From contig NZ_JBIGIA010000009.1 of assembly GCF_043555975.1 (NCBI RefSeq), positions 62,001 through 126,000 of the forward strand: a stretch of DNA of 64,000 bases. The letters are read 5' to 3'. The notes under the pieces were generated by a model, which made no database searches, was not told where the DNA came from, and saw only the letters and a list, made by a program, of their open reading frames with translations. A program made the translations under genes and the position numbers. This DNA comes from Pelomonas nitida. Its GTDB lineage: Bacteria > Pseudomonadota > Gammaproteobacteria > Burkholderiales > Burkholderiaceae_C. Positions 17,175 to 26,008 of this stretch are shown one piece after another (the first letter of the stretch is position 1; each line of letters opens with the position of its first letter).

Positions 17175-18215
17175 ATGCCCCTCGTTCCCTACGCCCTCAC
17201 CCGCCCCTTCCTGTTCGGCCTGGACCCCGAGCACGCCCACGAGCTGACGCTGGACGCCATCGCCAAGCTGCAGAACACACCGCTGCAATGCCTGTGGAGC
17301 GGCGCCAGAGTCGCCGACCCGGTGACCCTCGCCGGGCTGCGCTTCCCCAACCGCATCGGCCTGGCCGCCGGCCTGGACAAGAACGGCCGCTGCATCGACG
17401 GCCTCGGGGCGATGGGCTTCGGCTTCATCGAGGTGGGCACCGTCACCCCCAAGGGCCAGCCCGGCAACGACAAGCCCCGCATGTTCCGCCTGCCCGAAGC
17501 GCAGGCGCTGATCAACCGCCTGGGCTTCAACAACGAGGGCCTGGCGAGCTTTGTCGCCAACGTGCAGCGCGCGCGCAGCTTCCGCCAGGCCGGGGGCATC
17601 CTGGGGCTGAACATCGGCAAGAACGCCGCCACGCCCATCGAGAGCGCGGCTGACGACTATCTGCTGGGGCTGCACGGCGTGTTCCCGCACGCCGACTACA
17701 TCACCGTCAACATCTCCAGCCCCAACACCAAGAACCTGCGCGCGCTGCAGAGCGACGAGGCGCTGGACGCGCTGCTGTCGCGCCTGCAAAGCGCCAAGCT
17801 GCAACTGCAGAGCCAGAGCAGCCGCAAGGTGCCGATGTTCGTCAAGATCGCGCCGGACCTGGAGGAAGACCAGGTCGGCGTCATCGCGCGTACGCTCACG
17901 GCCAACGGCATCGACGGCGTCATCGCCACCAACACCACCATCGCACGCGACAAGGTCCAGGGCCTGGCCCACGCGGGTGAGACGGGCGGCCTGTCCGGCA
18001 CCCCGGTGTTCGAAGCGAGCAACCGCGTCATCCGGCTGCTGCGCGCCGCGCTGCCGGCCGGCTACCCCATCATCGGCGCCGGTGGCGTGATGAGCGGCGC
18101 CGACGCCCGCGCCAAGATCGAGGCCGGCGCCGACCTCGTTCAGGTCTACACCGGCCTCATCTACAAGGGACCGGCGCTCGTCACCGAGTGCGCCCGAGCT
18201 CTCGCCCGCCGCTGA
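17175..18215 (+). CDS. pyrD: Dihydroorotate dehydrogenase (quinone), class 2
   Basis: Oxidises dihydroorotate to orotate in pyrimidine synthesis, passing electrons to the quinone pool at the inner membrane. At 346 residues it matches class 2. Landmarks: AAGLDKNGRC at 65-73, EVGTVTPKGQPGN, GFNNEG at 117-122, and SSPNT at 181-185 whose first Ser aligns with the class 2 catalytic Ser. The N-terminal part (about 1-45) is the membrane-associated quinone-entry segment. It lies 14 bases after proX. A lipoprotein gene begins at or just after its 3' end. Confidence 0.97.
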   Translation: MPLVPYALTRPFLFGLDPEHAHELTLDAIAKLQNTPLQCLWSGARVADPVTLAGLRFPNRIGLAAGLDKNGRCIDGLGAMGFGFIEVGTVTPKGQPGNDKPRMFRLPEAQALINRLGFNNEGLASFVANVQRARSFRQAGGILGLNIGKNAATPIESAADDYLLGLHGVFPHADYITVNISSPNTKNLRALQSDEALDALLSRLQSAKLQLQSQSSRKVPMFVKIAPDLEEDQVGVIARTLTANGIDGVIATNTTIARDKVQGLAHAGETGGLSGTPVFEASNRVIRLLRAALPAGYPIIGAGGVMSGADARAKIEAGADLVQVYTGLIYKGPALVTECARALARR

Positions 18216-18226
18216 CGGACCGGCTC

Positions 18227-18727
18227 GTGCGCCTCGCTGCCATCGCCCTGAGCAGCCTGCTGCTGGCCGGTTGCGCCACCGCGCCGGACCGCGACGGCCG
18301 GTTGCAGCCCGGCATCAGCCGCGGCGAGGACGTCATCGCCTGGCACGGCCAGCCGCGGCGGGTCTGGCCCGAAGCGGACGGCGGCCGCACGCTGGAATAT
18401 TCCAGCCAGCCGATCGGCCGGCACTGCTACATGATCCGGTTCGACGCCGCCGGCAGACTCTTGGGGGTGACGGACGGCCTGTCGCCCGCCAGCCGCGCCC
18501 GCATCGAGCCGGGCATGACGCCCGAGCAGGTCAGCCACATCCTGGGCGGCGAGCGCAGCCGGGTCTTCTTCCGGCTCAGCGGTGAGGACGTGTGGGACTG
18601 GACCATCGAGCCCGACCAGATCGGCTACGGCCTGCGCTTCAACGTCCATTTCAAGGACGGCCGGGTGCTGCGCACCTCGCAGAGCATGGTCTTTCCCAGC
18701 CGGCGCTTTCCCGGCATGGACGACTGA
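18227..18727 (+). CDS. Lipoprotein with SmpA/OmlA (BamE-like) repeats
   Basis: 166-residue lipoprotein. The GTG at 18227 gives a short signal ending LLLAGC (lipobox LAGC) and has a GACGGA site 7 bases upstream; a GTG at 18188 inside pyrD would add 13 residues. The mature part has two BamE/SmpA-style halves (ISRGEDVIAWHGQPRRVW and EPGMTPEQVSHILGGERSRVFF), each with the motif of a helix after a PGM/ISRGE turn. BamE itself stabilises the beta-barrel assembly complex; this is more likely a paralogue than BamE. Its last ~16 codons (TSQSMVFPSRRFPGMDD) recur in degraded form at 19605-19654 as part of a tandem duplication. Confidence 0.8.
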   Translation: MRLAAIALSSLLLAGCATAPDRDGRLQPGISRGEDVIAWHGQPRRVWPEADGGRTLEYSSQPIGRHCYMIRFDAAGRLLGVTDGLSPASRARIEPGMTPEQVSHILGGERSRVFFRLSGEDVWDWTIEPDQIGYGLRFNVHFKDGRVLRTSQSMVFPSRRFPGMDD

Positions 18728-18736
18728 GGCGGACAA

Positions 18737-18769
18737 ACAAAAACGCCCCGATGCTTTGGGCACCAGGGC
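18737..18769 (-). terminator. Terminator of the first PEP-CTERM gene
   Basis: Read on the minus strand, a 10-bp stem with two mismatches (GCCCCGATGC / GCACCAGGGC on the plus strand, loop TTTGG) is followed by a T-rich run, seen as AACAAAAAC on the plus strand. It lies just past the stop of the first PEP-CTERM gene. A cognate hairpin follows the second copy. Confidence 0.65.
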
Positions 18770-18822
18770 GAGGAGGCGCATACCGGCGGGATCGGGTCCG
18801 ATCCCGCGGAAATGCTCAGTGA

Positions 18823-19305
18823 TCAGTCTTGGCGACGACGGCGCGAGGCGACGAAGCCGACAATACCCAGGCCAGCGCCCAGCAGGGCGTAGGTTTCGGG
18901 TTCCGGCACCGGTGCAGCCACAGCCGACGACGCGATGGCGTAACCACCCGCCGTGAAGCCATAGCCAGCGACGGCGTAGTAGTAGCTGCCGGAGCCCAGC
19001 GTCACGCTGGTCTGGCCACCGAAGGCGGCGCCAGCGATGCCGTAGTCATCGGAAGTGCCGATGAGGCCATCGCTGCCCGTGCCCCACACGCTGAAGCCAC
19101 CGACCAGAGCGCCGAAGCTCTCGACACCACCGGTCACGATCGACTTGGTGTCGAGCGAGAACGAGTAGGTGTCGAAGAACGAGCCGGTCGGCAGGACGGT
19201 GACGTCCAGTTCCAGCGCCGAGTGGGTGCCCCAGGAATCAGCGGCAGCGTGGCTGCTGATGGCGGTAAGTGCCGCAACCGCGGCGACGATCATTTTCAAC
19301 TTCAT
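18823..19305 (-). CDS. PEP-CTERM sorting domain protein (paralogue 1)
   Basis: Exported protein of 160 residues. The ATG at 19305 has AGGAG upstream and begins MKLKMIVAAVAALTAISSHAAA, a signal peptide; a longer frame upstream adds an implausible MLDRQKVRSYA. The mature part is a beta-rich domain of Gly, Ser and aromatic residues (SGSYYYAVAGYG). The C-terminus is a textbook PEP-CTERM signal: VPEPETYALLGAG, a membrane helix, then SRRRRQD. Such proteins are cut by an exosortase (XrtA) after export in EPS-producing bacteria and are regulated by PrsK/PrsR, both encoded at 55-59 kb. The last ~28 residues are identical to the neighbouring paralogue, while the middle has diverged. Confidence 0.92.
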   Translation of the reverse strand: MKLKMIVAAVAALTAISSHAAADSWGTHSALELDVTVLPTGSFFDTYSFSLDTKSIVTGGVESFGALVGGFSVWGTGSDGLIGTSDDYGIAGAAFGGQTSVTLGSGSYYYAVAGYGFTAGGYAIASSAVAAPVPEPETYALLGAGLGIVGFVASRRRRQD

Positions 19306-19389
19306 TGCGTAGCTCCTGACTTTCTGACGGTCAAGCACAACCGCCGAGATTCATTGTGCAGTGCAACCAAACGAGAAAAAGTTCCAGCC

Positions 19390-19408
19390 ACCCCTTCGTG
19401 CTAGGGGT
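19390..19408 (-). promoter_or_regulatory. Inverted repeat upstream of PEP-CTERM gene 1
   Basis: ACCCCT-N7-AGGGGT, a perfect 6-bp inverted repeat around TCGTGCT, about 85 bases upstream of the start codon. The identical 19-base sequence occurs at the same relative place before PEP-CTERM gene 2, although flanking bases have changed. This suggests a protein-binding site, or a hairpin. Confidence 0.6.
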
Positions 19409-19507
19409 AAAGAGACGGATGATTTGTCGCTATTCGTAAGCGATGGCACAGAAATAAGCACAAATGCGCCAATAAAAATCAGAAGTCACCAACTGCAATC
19501 GGGCGAC

Positions 19508-19609
19508 TCGATGCGGCGCGAGCGCGGCGACCTTTTGCAAGCCGTCGACGGCCCTGCCCTTGCGGGCCCACCTGCCGACATCGCTGGCCGGAGACTTGTT
19601 GCGCAGCAG
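19508..19609 (-). pseudogene. Relic of the parC 3' end
   Basis: Read on the minus strand it encodes LLRNKSPASDVGRWARKGRA and then VDGLQKVAALAPHR, aligning without gaps to the last residues of ParC (LLRNQSLAGYVGKRARKGRA, VDGLQKVSGLAPD). The ParC stop codon is replaced by an Arg codon at 19508-19510. It has no start and is a scar of the local tandem duplication, not a gene. Confidence 0.88.
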
Positions 19610-19654
19610 AGGATCATCCTGCCCAGCCGCCGCCTCCCGGGCATAGACCACTGA
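19605..19654 (+). pseudogene. Relic of the lipoprotein gene 3' end
   Basis: Plus-strand reading gives AQQRIILPSRRLPGIDH and a stop, matching the end of the BamE-like lipoprotein (TSQSMVFPSRRFPGMDD) with the stop codon in the same place, 927 bases away. It joins the parC relic at 19606-19608 and marks the duplication junction. Confidence 0.85.
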
Positions 19655-19661
19655 CACGCAT

Positions 19662-19693
19662 AAAAAAGCCCCGGCACCTTGCGGCACCGGGGC
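19662..19693 (-). terminator. Terminator of the second PEP-CTERM gene
   Basis: On the minus strand, a 7-bp perfect stem (GCCCCGG / CCGGGGC) with a 12-base loop is followed by six T residues (AAAAAA at 19662-19667 on the plus strand). It lies about 50 bases past the gene's stop. Confidence 0.8.
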
Positions 19694-19744
19694 GAGAGAC
19701 TGTCACCCGCCGGGCCTGTTCAACCCCGCAGGCTCACTCTCCGA

Positions 19745-20221
19745 TCAGTCTTGACGACGACGGCGCGAGGCGACGAAGCCGACGATGCCCAGGCCAGCGC
19801 CCAGCAGGGCATAGGTTTCGGGTTCCGGCACCGCAGCCACGGCAGCCGAACTCAGCGAGAAGCTGCCCGACTTGCCGCCCTGCACGGCGTAGTAGTAGCT
19901 GCCGGCATCCAGCGTGAACGACGTGGTGGTCGTGAACGGCTTGCCGCCGAACGCCCAGCTCAGGCCGGTGACGGGCGTGTCATCCGCGTTATAGATGCCG
20001 AACGAACCGACAACACCGCTCGAGAGGAAAGTGGCCGTCAGGTCGAACGTGCCGCTCAGCGTGAAGTCGTATTCCTTGAAAAAGGCGCCGGACAGACCAG
20101 TTTCCGCGCCGATCTCGACGTCAGCATGCTGACCGCCAGCGAAGGTTGTGATCGAGGCGGCCTGCGCGCCCGTCGCGGCCAATGCCACCAGCGAGGCGGC
20201 GGCGAGGGATTTCAGTTTCAT
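19745..20221 (-). CDS. PEP-CTERM sorting domain protein (paralogue 2)
   Basis: Exported protein of 158 residues, start at 20221 after AGGAG. Signal peptide MKLKSLAAASLVALAATGAQA, then a beta-rich mature domain (GAFFKEYDFTLSGTFDLTAT, DAGSYYYAVQGG), then the sorting signal VPEPETYALLGAG with the same membrane helix and SRRRRQD tail as paralogue 1. The order and spacing of motifs (FF.xY.F.L, SYYYAV) show that the two mature domains are homologous but well diverged, so both are likely under selection for different ligands or partners. It lies downstream of parC on the same strand, separated by about 200 bases holding the conserved inverted repeat. Expected to need an exosortase and PrsK/PrsR. Confidence 0.92.
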   Translation of the reverse strand: MKLKSLAAASLVALAATGAQAASITTFAGGQHADVEIGAETGLSGAFFKEYDFTLSGTFDLTATFLSSGVVGSFGIYNADDTPVTGLSWAFGGKPFTTTTSFTLDAGSYYYAVQGGKSGSFSLSSAAVAAVPEPETYALLGAGLGIVGFVASRRRRQD

Positions 20222-20305
20222 TTGCGTTGCTCCTGACTTACGACGGTCAAGCACAACCGTCGAAATTCATTGTGCAGTGCAGCGAAGCGAGAAAAAGTTC
20301 CGGTC

Positions 20306-20324
20306 ACCCCTTCGTGCTAGGGGT
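20306..20324 (-). promoter_or_regulatory. Inverted repeat upstream of PEP-CTERM gene 2
   Basis: Same 19-base element as at 19390-19408 (ACCCCT, spacer TCGTGCT, AGGGGT), again about 85 bases before the start codon. Its full conservation between diverged duplicate promoters supports function. Confidence 0.6.
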
Positions 20325-20423
20325 GAGCAGCCTAAAGACTTGTGGCAATTTGTAAGTTGCTGCACATAACTCATCACAAATGCACCAGCAAAAGGCAGAA
20401 GTCACCAATTGCAAACGGGCGAC

Positions 20424-22757
20424 TCAATCCGGTGCAAGGCCCGAAACCTTTTGCAGGCCATCGACCGCCCGGCCTTTACGGGCCCGCTTGCCGACATAGC
20501 CCGCCAGGGATTGATTGCGCAGCAACTCCTCGCGCGGCTTGCCGCCGCGGCCGCTGCCCAGCACCTTCAGCTGGGTCGCGAAGCAGGCCACCGCCAGCAG
20601 GCGATCCGGCCCCTCGAGATCCATCAGCATCAGGCCCTTGCCGCCCTTGGGCTGGTGCTTGAGCTCATCCAGCGGGAAGGTCAGCAGCCGGCCCTGCGTG
20701 CTCAGCACGCCGAGTTGCAGCGCGACAACGTCGGCCGGCACCAGCGCCAGCAGCGGCGCTTCGCCCTCGTCCAGCGCAAGGAAAGTCTTGCCGGCCTTCT
20801 GGCGGCCGACGAGGTCGCCGACCTGGGCCAGCAGGCCATAGCCGCTCGCCCCGGCCAACACCAGGCGCTGCGCGGGCGCGGCGGCCAAGTAATGGGCGAT
20901 CTGCGTGCCGCTTTCCAGCTCGATCAGCGTCGTGATGGGCTGGCCGTCGCCCCGCCCGCCCGGCAGGACCGACACCGGCACGGAATAGACGCGCCCGTTG
21001 CTGCCGACGACGATCAGCGGATCGACGCTGCGGCAGCGGAACGCACCCCACAAACTGTCGCCCGCCTTGAAGGTCTGCACCGCGACATCCACCTCGTGGC
21101 CCTTCAGCGCCCGCACCCAGCCCTTCTGGCTGACGATGACGGTGACCGGCTCGTCGACGATCTTCACCTCGGCAACGACGCGCTTCTCGGCCTGGATCAG
21201 CGTGCGGCGGTCATCGCCGTACTGCTTGGCATCGGCCTCGATCTCCTTGATGACCGTGCGGCGCAGCGCGCTGGCGCTGCCCAGGATGTCCTCCAGCTTG
21301 GCGCGCTCGTCGCGCAGCTTGGCCAGGTCCTGCTCGATCTTGATGGCCTCCAGCCGCGCCAGCTGGCGCAGGCGGATTTCGAGGATGTCCTCGGCCTGGC
21401 GATCACTCAGGTTGAAGCGCGCGATCAGCGCTTCCTTGGGCTCGTCCGACTCGCGGATGATGCGGATGACCTCGTCGATGTTCAGCAGCACCAGCTGCCG
21501 GCCTTCGAGCACATGGATGCGCTCGTTGACCTTGGCCAGGCGATGCTCGGTGCGGCGGCGCACCGTCGCCTGGCGGAAGCCCACCCACTCGGTCAGGATC
21601 TGGCGCAGGCTCTTCTGCGTCGGCCGGCCGTCGTCGCCGATCATCGTCAGGTTGACCGGCGCGCTGCTCTCCAGGCTGGTGTGGGCCAGCAGCGTGTTGA
21701 TGAGGTCTTGCTGCTCGACCGTGCGGCTCTTGGGCTCGAAGACGATGCGCACCGCGGCGTCCTTGCTGGACTCGTCGCGCACGCCGTCCAGCACGGCCAG
21801 CAAACCGGCCTTGAGCTGCAGCTGCTCGGGCGTCAGCGTCTTCTTGCCGGCCTTGACCTTGGGGTTGGACAGCTCCTCGATCTCTTCCAGCACCTTCTGC
21901 GCGCTGGTGCCATGCGGCAGCTCGGTGACGACCAGCTGCCACTGGCCACGCGCCAGGTCCTCGATCTTCCAGCGCGCGCGCACCTTGAGGCTGCCGCGAC
22001 CGGACGTGTAGGCCGCGCGGATTTCCTCCGGCGCGCTGATGAGCTGGCCGCCGCCGGGGAAATCCGGGCCGGGCAGCAGGTCGAACAGCGCGTCGTCGCC
22101 GAGCTGGTCATCCTTCAGCAGCGCGACAGCAGCCGCCGCGACTTCGCGCAGGTTGTGGCTGGGGATCTCGGTCGCCAGGCCCACGGCGATGCCGCTGGCG
22201 CCATTCAGCAGCACGAAGGGCAGGCGCGCCGGCAGCTCGGTGGGCTCCTGCGTCGTGCCGTCGTAGTTGGGGCGGAAATCCACCGTGCCTTCGTCGATCT
22301 CGTCGAGCACGAGGCGGGCGATGGGCGCCAGGCGCGCTTCCGTGTAACGCATCGCCGCAGCGCCGTCACCGTCGCGGCTGCCGAAGTTGCCATGGCCGTC
22401 GATCAGCGGGTAGCGCAGCGAGAAGTCCTGCGCCATGCGCACCAGCGCGTCGTAGACGGATTGGTCGCCGTGTGGGTGAAAGCTGCCCAGCACGTCGCCA
22501 ACGACCTTGGCGCCCTTGACCGGCTTGGCGCCCGAGGCGCCGCTCCAGCCCAACCCCAGGCGATGCATGGAATAGAGGATGCGCCGCTGCACGGGCTTCT
22601 GGCCGTCGGAGTAGGACGGCAGCGCACGCCCCTTGACGACGCTCAGCGCGTATTCGAGATAGGCCTGCTGCGCGTAGGCCGCCAGCGTCAGCGCGCTGGC
22701 GTCGTCGCCACCGTCGGTGGGGCCGTTGAAGTCGATCGTGGTCTGTTCGGAACTCAT
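20424..22757 (-). CDS. parC: DNA topoisomerase IV subunit A
   Basis: Breakage-rejoining subunit of topoisomerase IV, which unlinks daughter chromosomes. 777 residues. The catalytic Tyr138 sits in AAAMRYTEARL, the winged-helix region in GSFHPHGDQSVYD (91-103), then the tower and coiled coil, then a C-terminal domain of GyrA-type blades (about 500-770). The GSFHPHGDQS segment places Gln99 where E. coli ParC has quinolone-contact Ser80; the acidic partner is Asp103. It is the last gene of a parE-GNAT-lytic transglycosylase-parC run on the minus strand. The last 32 codons are duplicated as a relic at 19508-19609. Confidence 0.97.
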   Translation of the reverse strand: MSSEQTTIDFNGPTDGGDDASALTLAAYAQQAYLEYALSVVKGRALPSYSDGQKPVQRRILYSMHRLGLGWSGASGAKPVKGAKVVGDVLGSFHPHGDQSVYDALVRMAQDFSLRYPLIDGHGNFGSRDGDGAAAMRYTEARLAPIARLVLDEIDEGTVDFRPNYDGTTQEPTELPARLPFVLLNGASGIAVGLATEIPSHNLREVAAAAVALLKDDQLGDDALFDLLPGPDFPGGGQLISAPEEIRAAYTSGRGSLKVRARWKIEDLARGQWQLVVTELPHGTSAQKVLEEIEELSNPKVKAGKKTLTPEQLQLKAGLLAVLDGVRDESSKDAAVRIVFEPKSRTVEQQDLINTLLAHTSLESSAPVNLTMIGDDGRPTQKSLRQILTEWVGFRQATVRRRTEHRLAKVNERIHVLEGRQLVLLNIDEVIRIIRESDEPKEALIARFNLSDRQAEDILEIRLRQLARLEAIKIEQDLAKLRDERAKLEDILGSASALRRTVIKEIEADAKQYGDDRRTLIQAEKRVVAEVKIVDEPVTVIVSQKGWVRALKGHEVDVAVQTFKAGDSLWGAFRCRSVDPLIVVGSNGRVYSVPVSVLPGGRGDGQPITTLIELESGTQIAHYLAAAPAQRLVLAGASGYGLLAQVGDLVGRQKAGKTFLALDEGEAPLLALVPADVVALQLGVLSTQGRLLTFPLDELKHQPKGGKGLMLMDLEGPDRLLAVACFATQLKVLGSGRGGKPREELLRNQSLAGYVGKRARKGRAVDGLQKVSGLAPD

Positions 22758-23407
22758 GGATGCAAGGTCAAGCGCTGCGCGCGAGCCGGCTGGCCCTGCT
22801 GCAGCAGGGCCCAGTACAGCTCCAGGACGAGCTGCACATGGGCCTGGGTTTCTTCGATGTTGGGCACGCGGTTGCCGGCCCGGCGCACGGCGCCTTCACC
22901 GGCGTTCCAGGCGGCCAGCGCCGCGTCGATGGACCGGAAGCGGCGCATCAGGTCGGCCAGCATGCGCGCGCCCGTGTGAATGTTGATGCGCGGCTCGATG
23001 AGGCGCGCGGCGTCGGCCGGTGTCGCATAGCGAAGGGCCGTCTCGGGCGTGATCTGCATCAGCCCCACGGCGCCGCGCGGAGACATCGCGTTGCGCTGGT
23101 AGCCCGACTCGACGGCGATGATGGCCTTGAGCAGGTCGGCATCCACCCCGTACAACGTGGCCGCCTCGCGCACCCAGGGCTGCACGGCCTTCACTTCCGG
23201 CGCGATGTCCAGCCAGTTCAGCAGCGCCACGCCCCCGTCCGTCTTGCCCGGCACGCGCTGCATGGTCACGCCGTCGAGCACACGTGTGTAGCGCCGATCG
23301 AGCTGGGTTGGCGCGAAATGCGCCACCCCCGTCGCATCGACAAAACCCCACAGCTCGGCCCGGGCCGGCAGTGCCAGCACCAGCGACAGGAGCGGCCACG
23401 CCTTCAT
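22754..23407 (-). CDS. Lytic transglycosylase (SLT domain)
   Basis: Predicted murein lytic transglycosylase of 217 residues, which would cleave MurNAc-GlcNAc bonds in the periplasm. Signal peptide MKAWPLLSLVLALPARA, then a short DUF4124-like stretch (ELWGFVDATGVAHFAP), then the SLT domain with the catalytic Glu100 in AVESGYQ, GLMQI at 115-119, and AAWNAGEGAV. The stop overlaps the parC start (ATGA at 22754-22757) and its own start overlaps the GNAT gene stop, so all are translated as a chain. Its place between the two topoisomerase IV genes suggests shared expression with chromosome segregation, not a shared mechanism. Confidence 0.9.
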   Translation of the reverse strand: MKAWPLLSLVLALPARAELWGFVDATGVAHFAPTQLDRRYTRVLDGVTMQRVPGKTDGGVALLNWLDIAPEVKAVQPWVREAATLYGVDADLLKAIIAVESGYQRNAMSPRGAVGLMQITPETALRYATPADAARLIEPRINIHTGARMLADLMRRFRSIDAALAAWNAGEGAVRRAGNRVPNIEETQAHVQLVLELYWALLQQGQPARAQRLTLHP

Positions 23408-23928
23408 GCGGCCTCCAGACCCAGGGCCACCCGGGCCTGATATTCGCGGTCCAGCAGCGACATGACCACCAGCGAGTCATAGCCATCGGCGCCGCCCACG
23501 GTCACGCGCACGCTTTCGCGCAGCCGCCCCTCCTCGACGAAGCCTTCGTCGGCATAGAGGTTGAGTGCCCGCGTGTTCAGCGCCTTCACGTCCAGCCAGA
23601 AGCGGTGCGCCTTCAGCTGCGTGAACGCCATGGCCTTGAGGAGCCGCACGGCCGCCCGCCCCAGGCCGCGCCCCTTGGCCTGCAGCACCAGGCGTTTCAG
23701 CTCGATGGAGCCATTCGGGTTGCGGCAGCCCTGCAGGATGACGAAGCCCACGCGGTCGAGCCCGTCGCCCTCTTCGAGGATGAAGTGGCGCGAGTCCGGG
23801 AAACGGATGGCCCCCTCGTGCTGCGTGCGCTCCCACGGCGTGATGAACGGCAGGTTGGCGCCGTCGCGCTCGACCGAGACGACCCAGTCCAGGTCGGACA
23901 GCATCGTGGGGCGCAGGCGCAGGGTCAT
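23404..23928 (-). CDS. GNAT family N-acetyltransferase
   Basis: 174 residues, start at 23928 just after the parE stop; the longer frame would begin inside parE. The GNAT fold is visible: MTLRLRPTMLSDLDWV, the strand-loop IELKRLVLQAKGRGLGRAAV that binds the acetyl-CoA pyrophosphate (QxxGxG/A style), then LDVKALNTRALNLYADEGFVEEG, typical of RimJ/RimL-like enzymes. It could acetylate a protein N-terminus, an amino acid or a small amine; the substrate is not apparent. It overlaps the next gene by 4 bases. Confidence 0.85.
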   Translation of the reverse strand: MTLRLRPTMLSDLDWVVSVERDGANLPFITPWERTQHEGAIRFPDSRHFILEEGDGLDRVGFVILQGCRNPNGSIELKRLVLQAKGRGLGRAAVRLLKAMAFTQLKAHRFWLDVKALNTRALNLYADEGFVEEGRLRESVRVTVGGADGYDSLVVMSLLDREYQARVALGLEAA

Positions 23929-23947
23929 GCCGAGACGGGCCGCGGGG

Positions 23948-25942
<1,995 letters not shown>

Positions 25943-26008
25943 AGGGGCGGGATTCTAAGAAGAGGCTCGGGCTAGGATTCGCGGCTCCCGAAGACCGAGT
26001 GCCGACGC

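Larger units (their letters stand above)
18679..19608. repeat. Tandem duplication unit, copy A (lipoprotein end, PEP-CTERM gene, parC end)
   Basis: A head-to-tail duplicated segment of about 0.92-0.93 kb. Copy A runs from the 3' end of the BamE-like lipoprotein gene, through PEP-CTERM gene 1 and its upstream region, into a 34-codon relic of the parC 3' end. It matches copy B at offsets of 927 (lipoprotein stop), 922 (PEP-CTERM stop) and 916 (parC stop). The junction at 19606-19608 shares GCA with both parents. Confidence 0.85.
19606..20524. repeat. Tandem duplication unit, copy B
   Basis: Second copy of the unit at 18679-19608: lipoprotein 3' relic, terminator, PEP-CTERM gene 2, its upstream region with the conserved inverted repeat, then the genuine parC 3' end. 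Upstream stretches such as CAGAAGTCACCAA and GTGCAGTGCA are shared by both copies. Confidence 0.85.

Noticed and set aside
19430..19687. Minus-strand 85-codon frame between the PEP-CTERM genes
   Set aside because: It resembles the ParC C-terminus only because it is the duplicated relic; it has no start signal and reads through the lost stop.
19306..20400. Sigma-54 (-24/-12) promoter before the PEP-CTERM genes
   Set aside because: Expected from PrsR biology, but I found no clean GG-N10-GC match. The nearest, GGAAC followed by TTTTTCTC and GC, has N11 spacing in copy 2 and lacks the C in copy 1.
20409..22979. Plus-strand frame of 856 codons across parC
   Set aside because: Antisense shadow of parC; the opposite strand has a full-length, motif-complete ParC.
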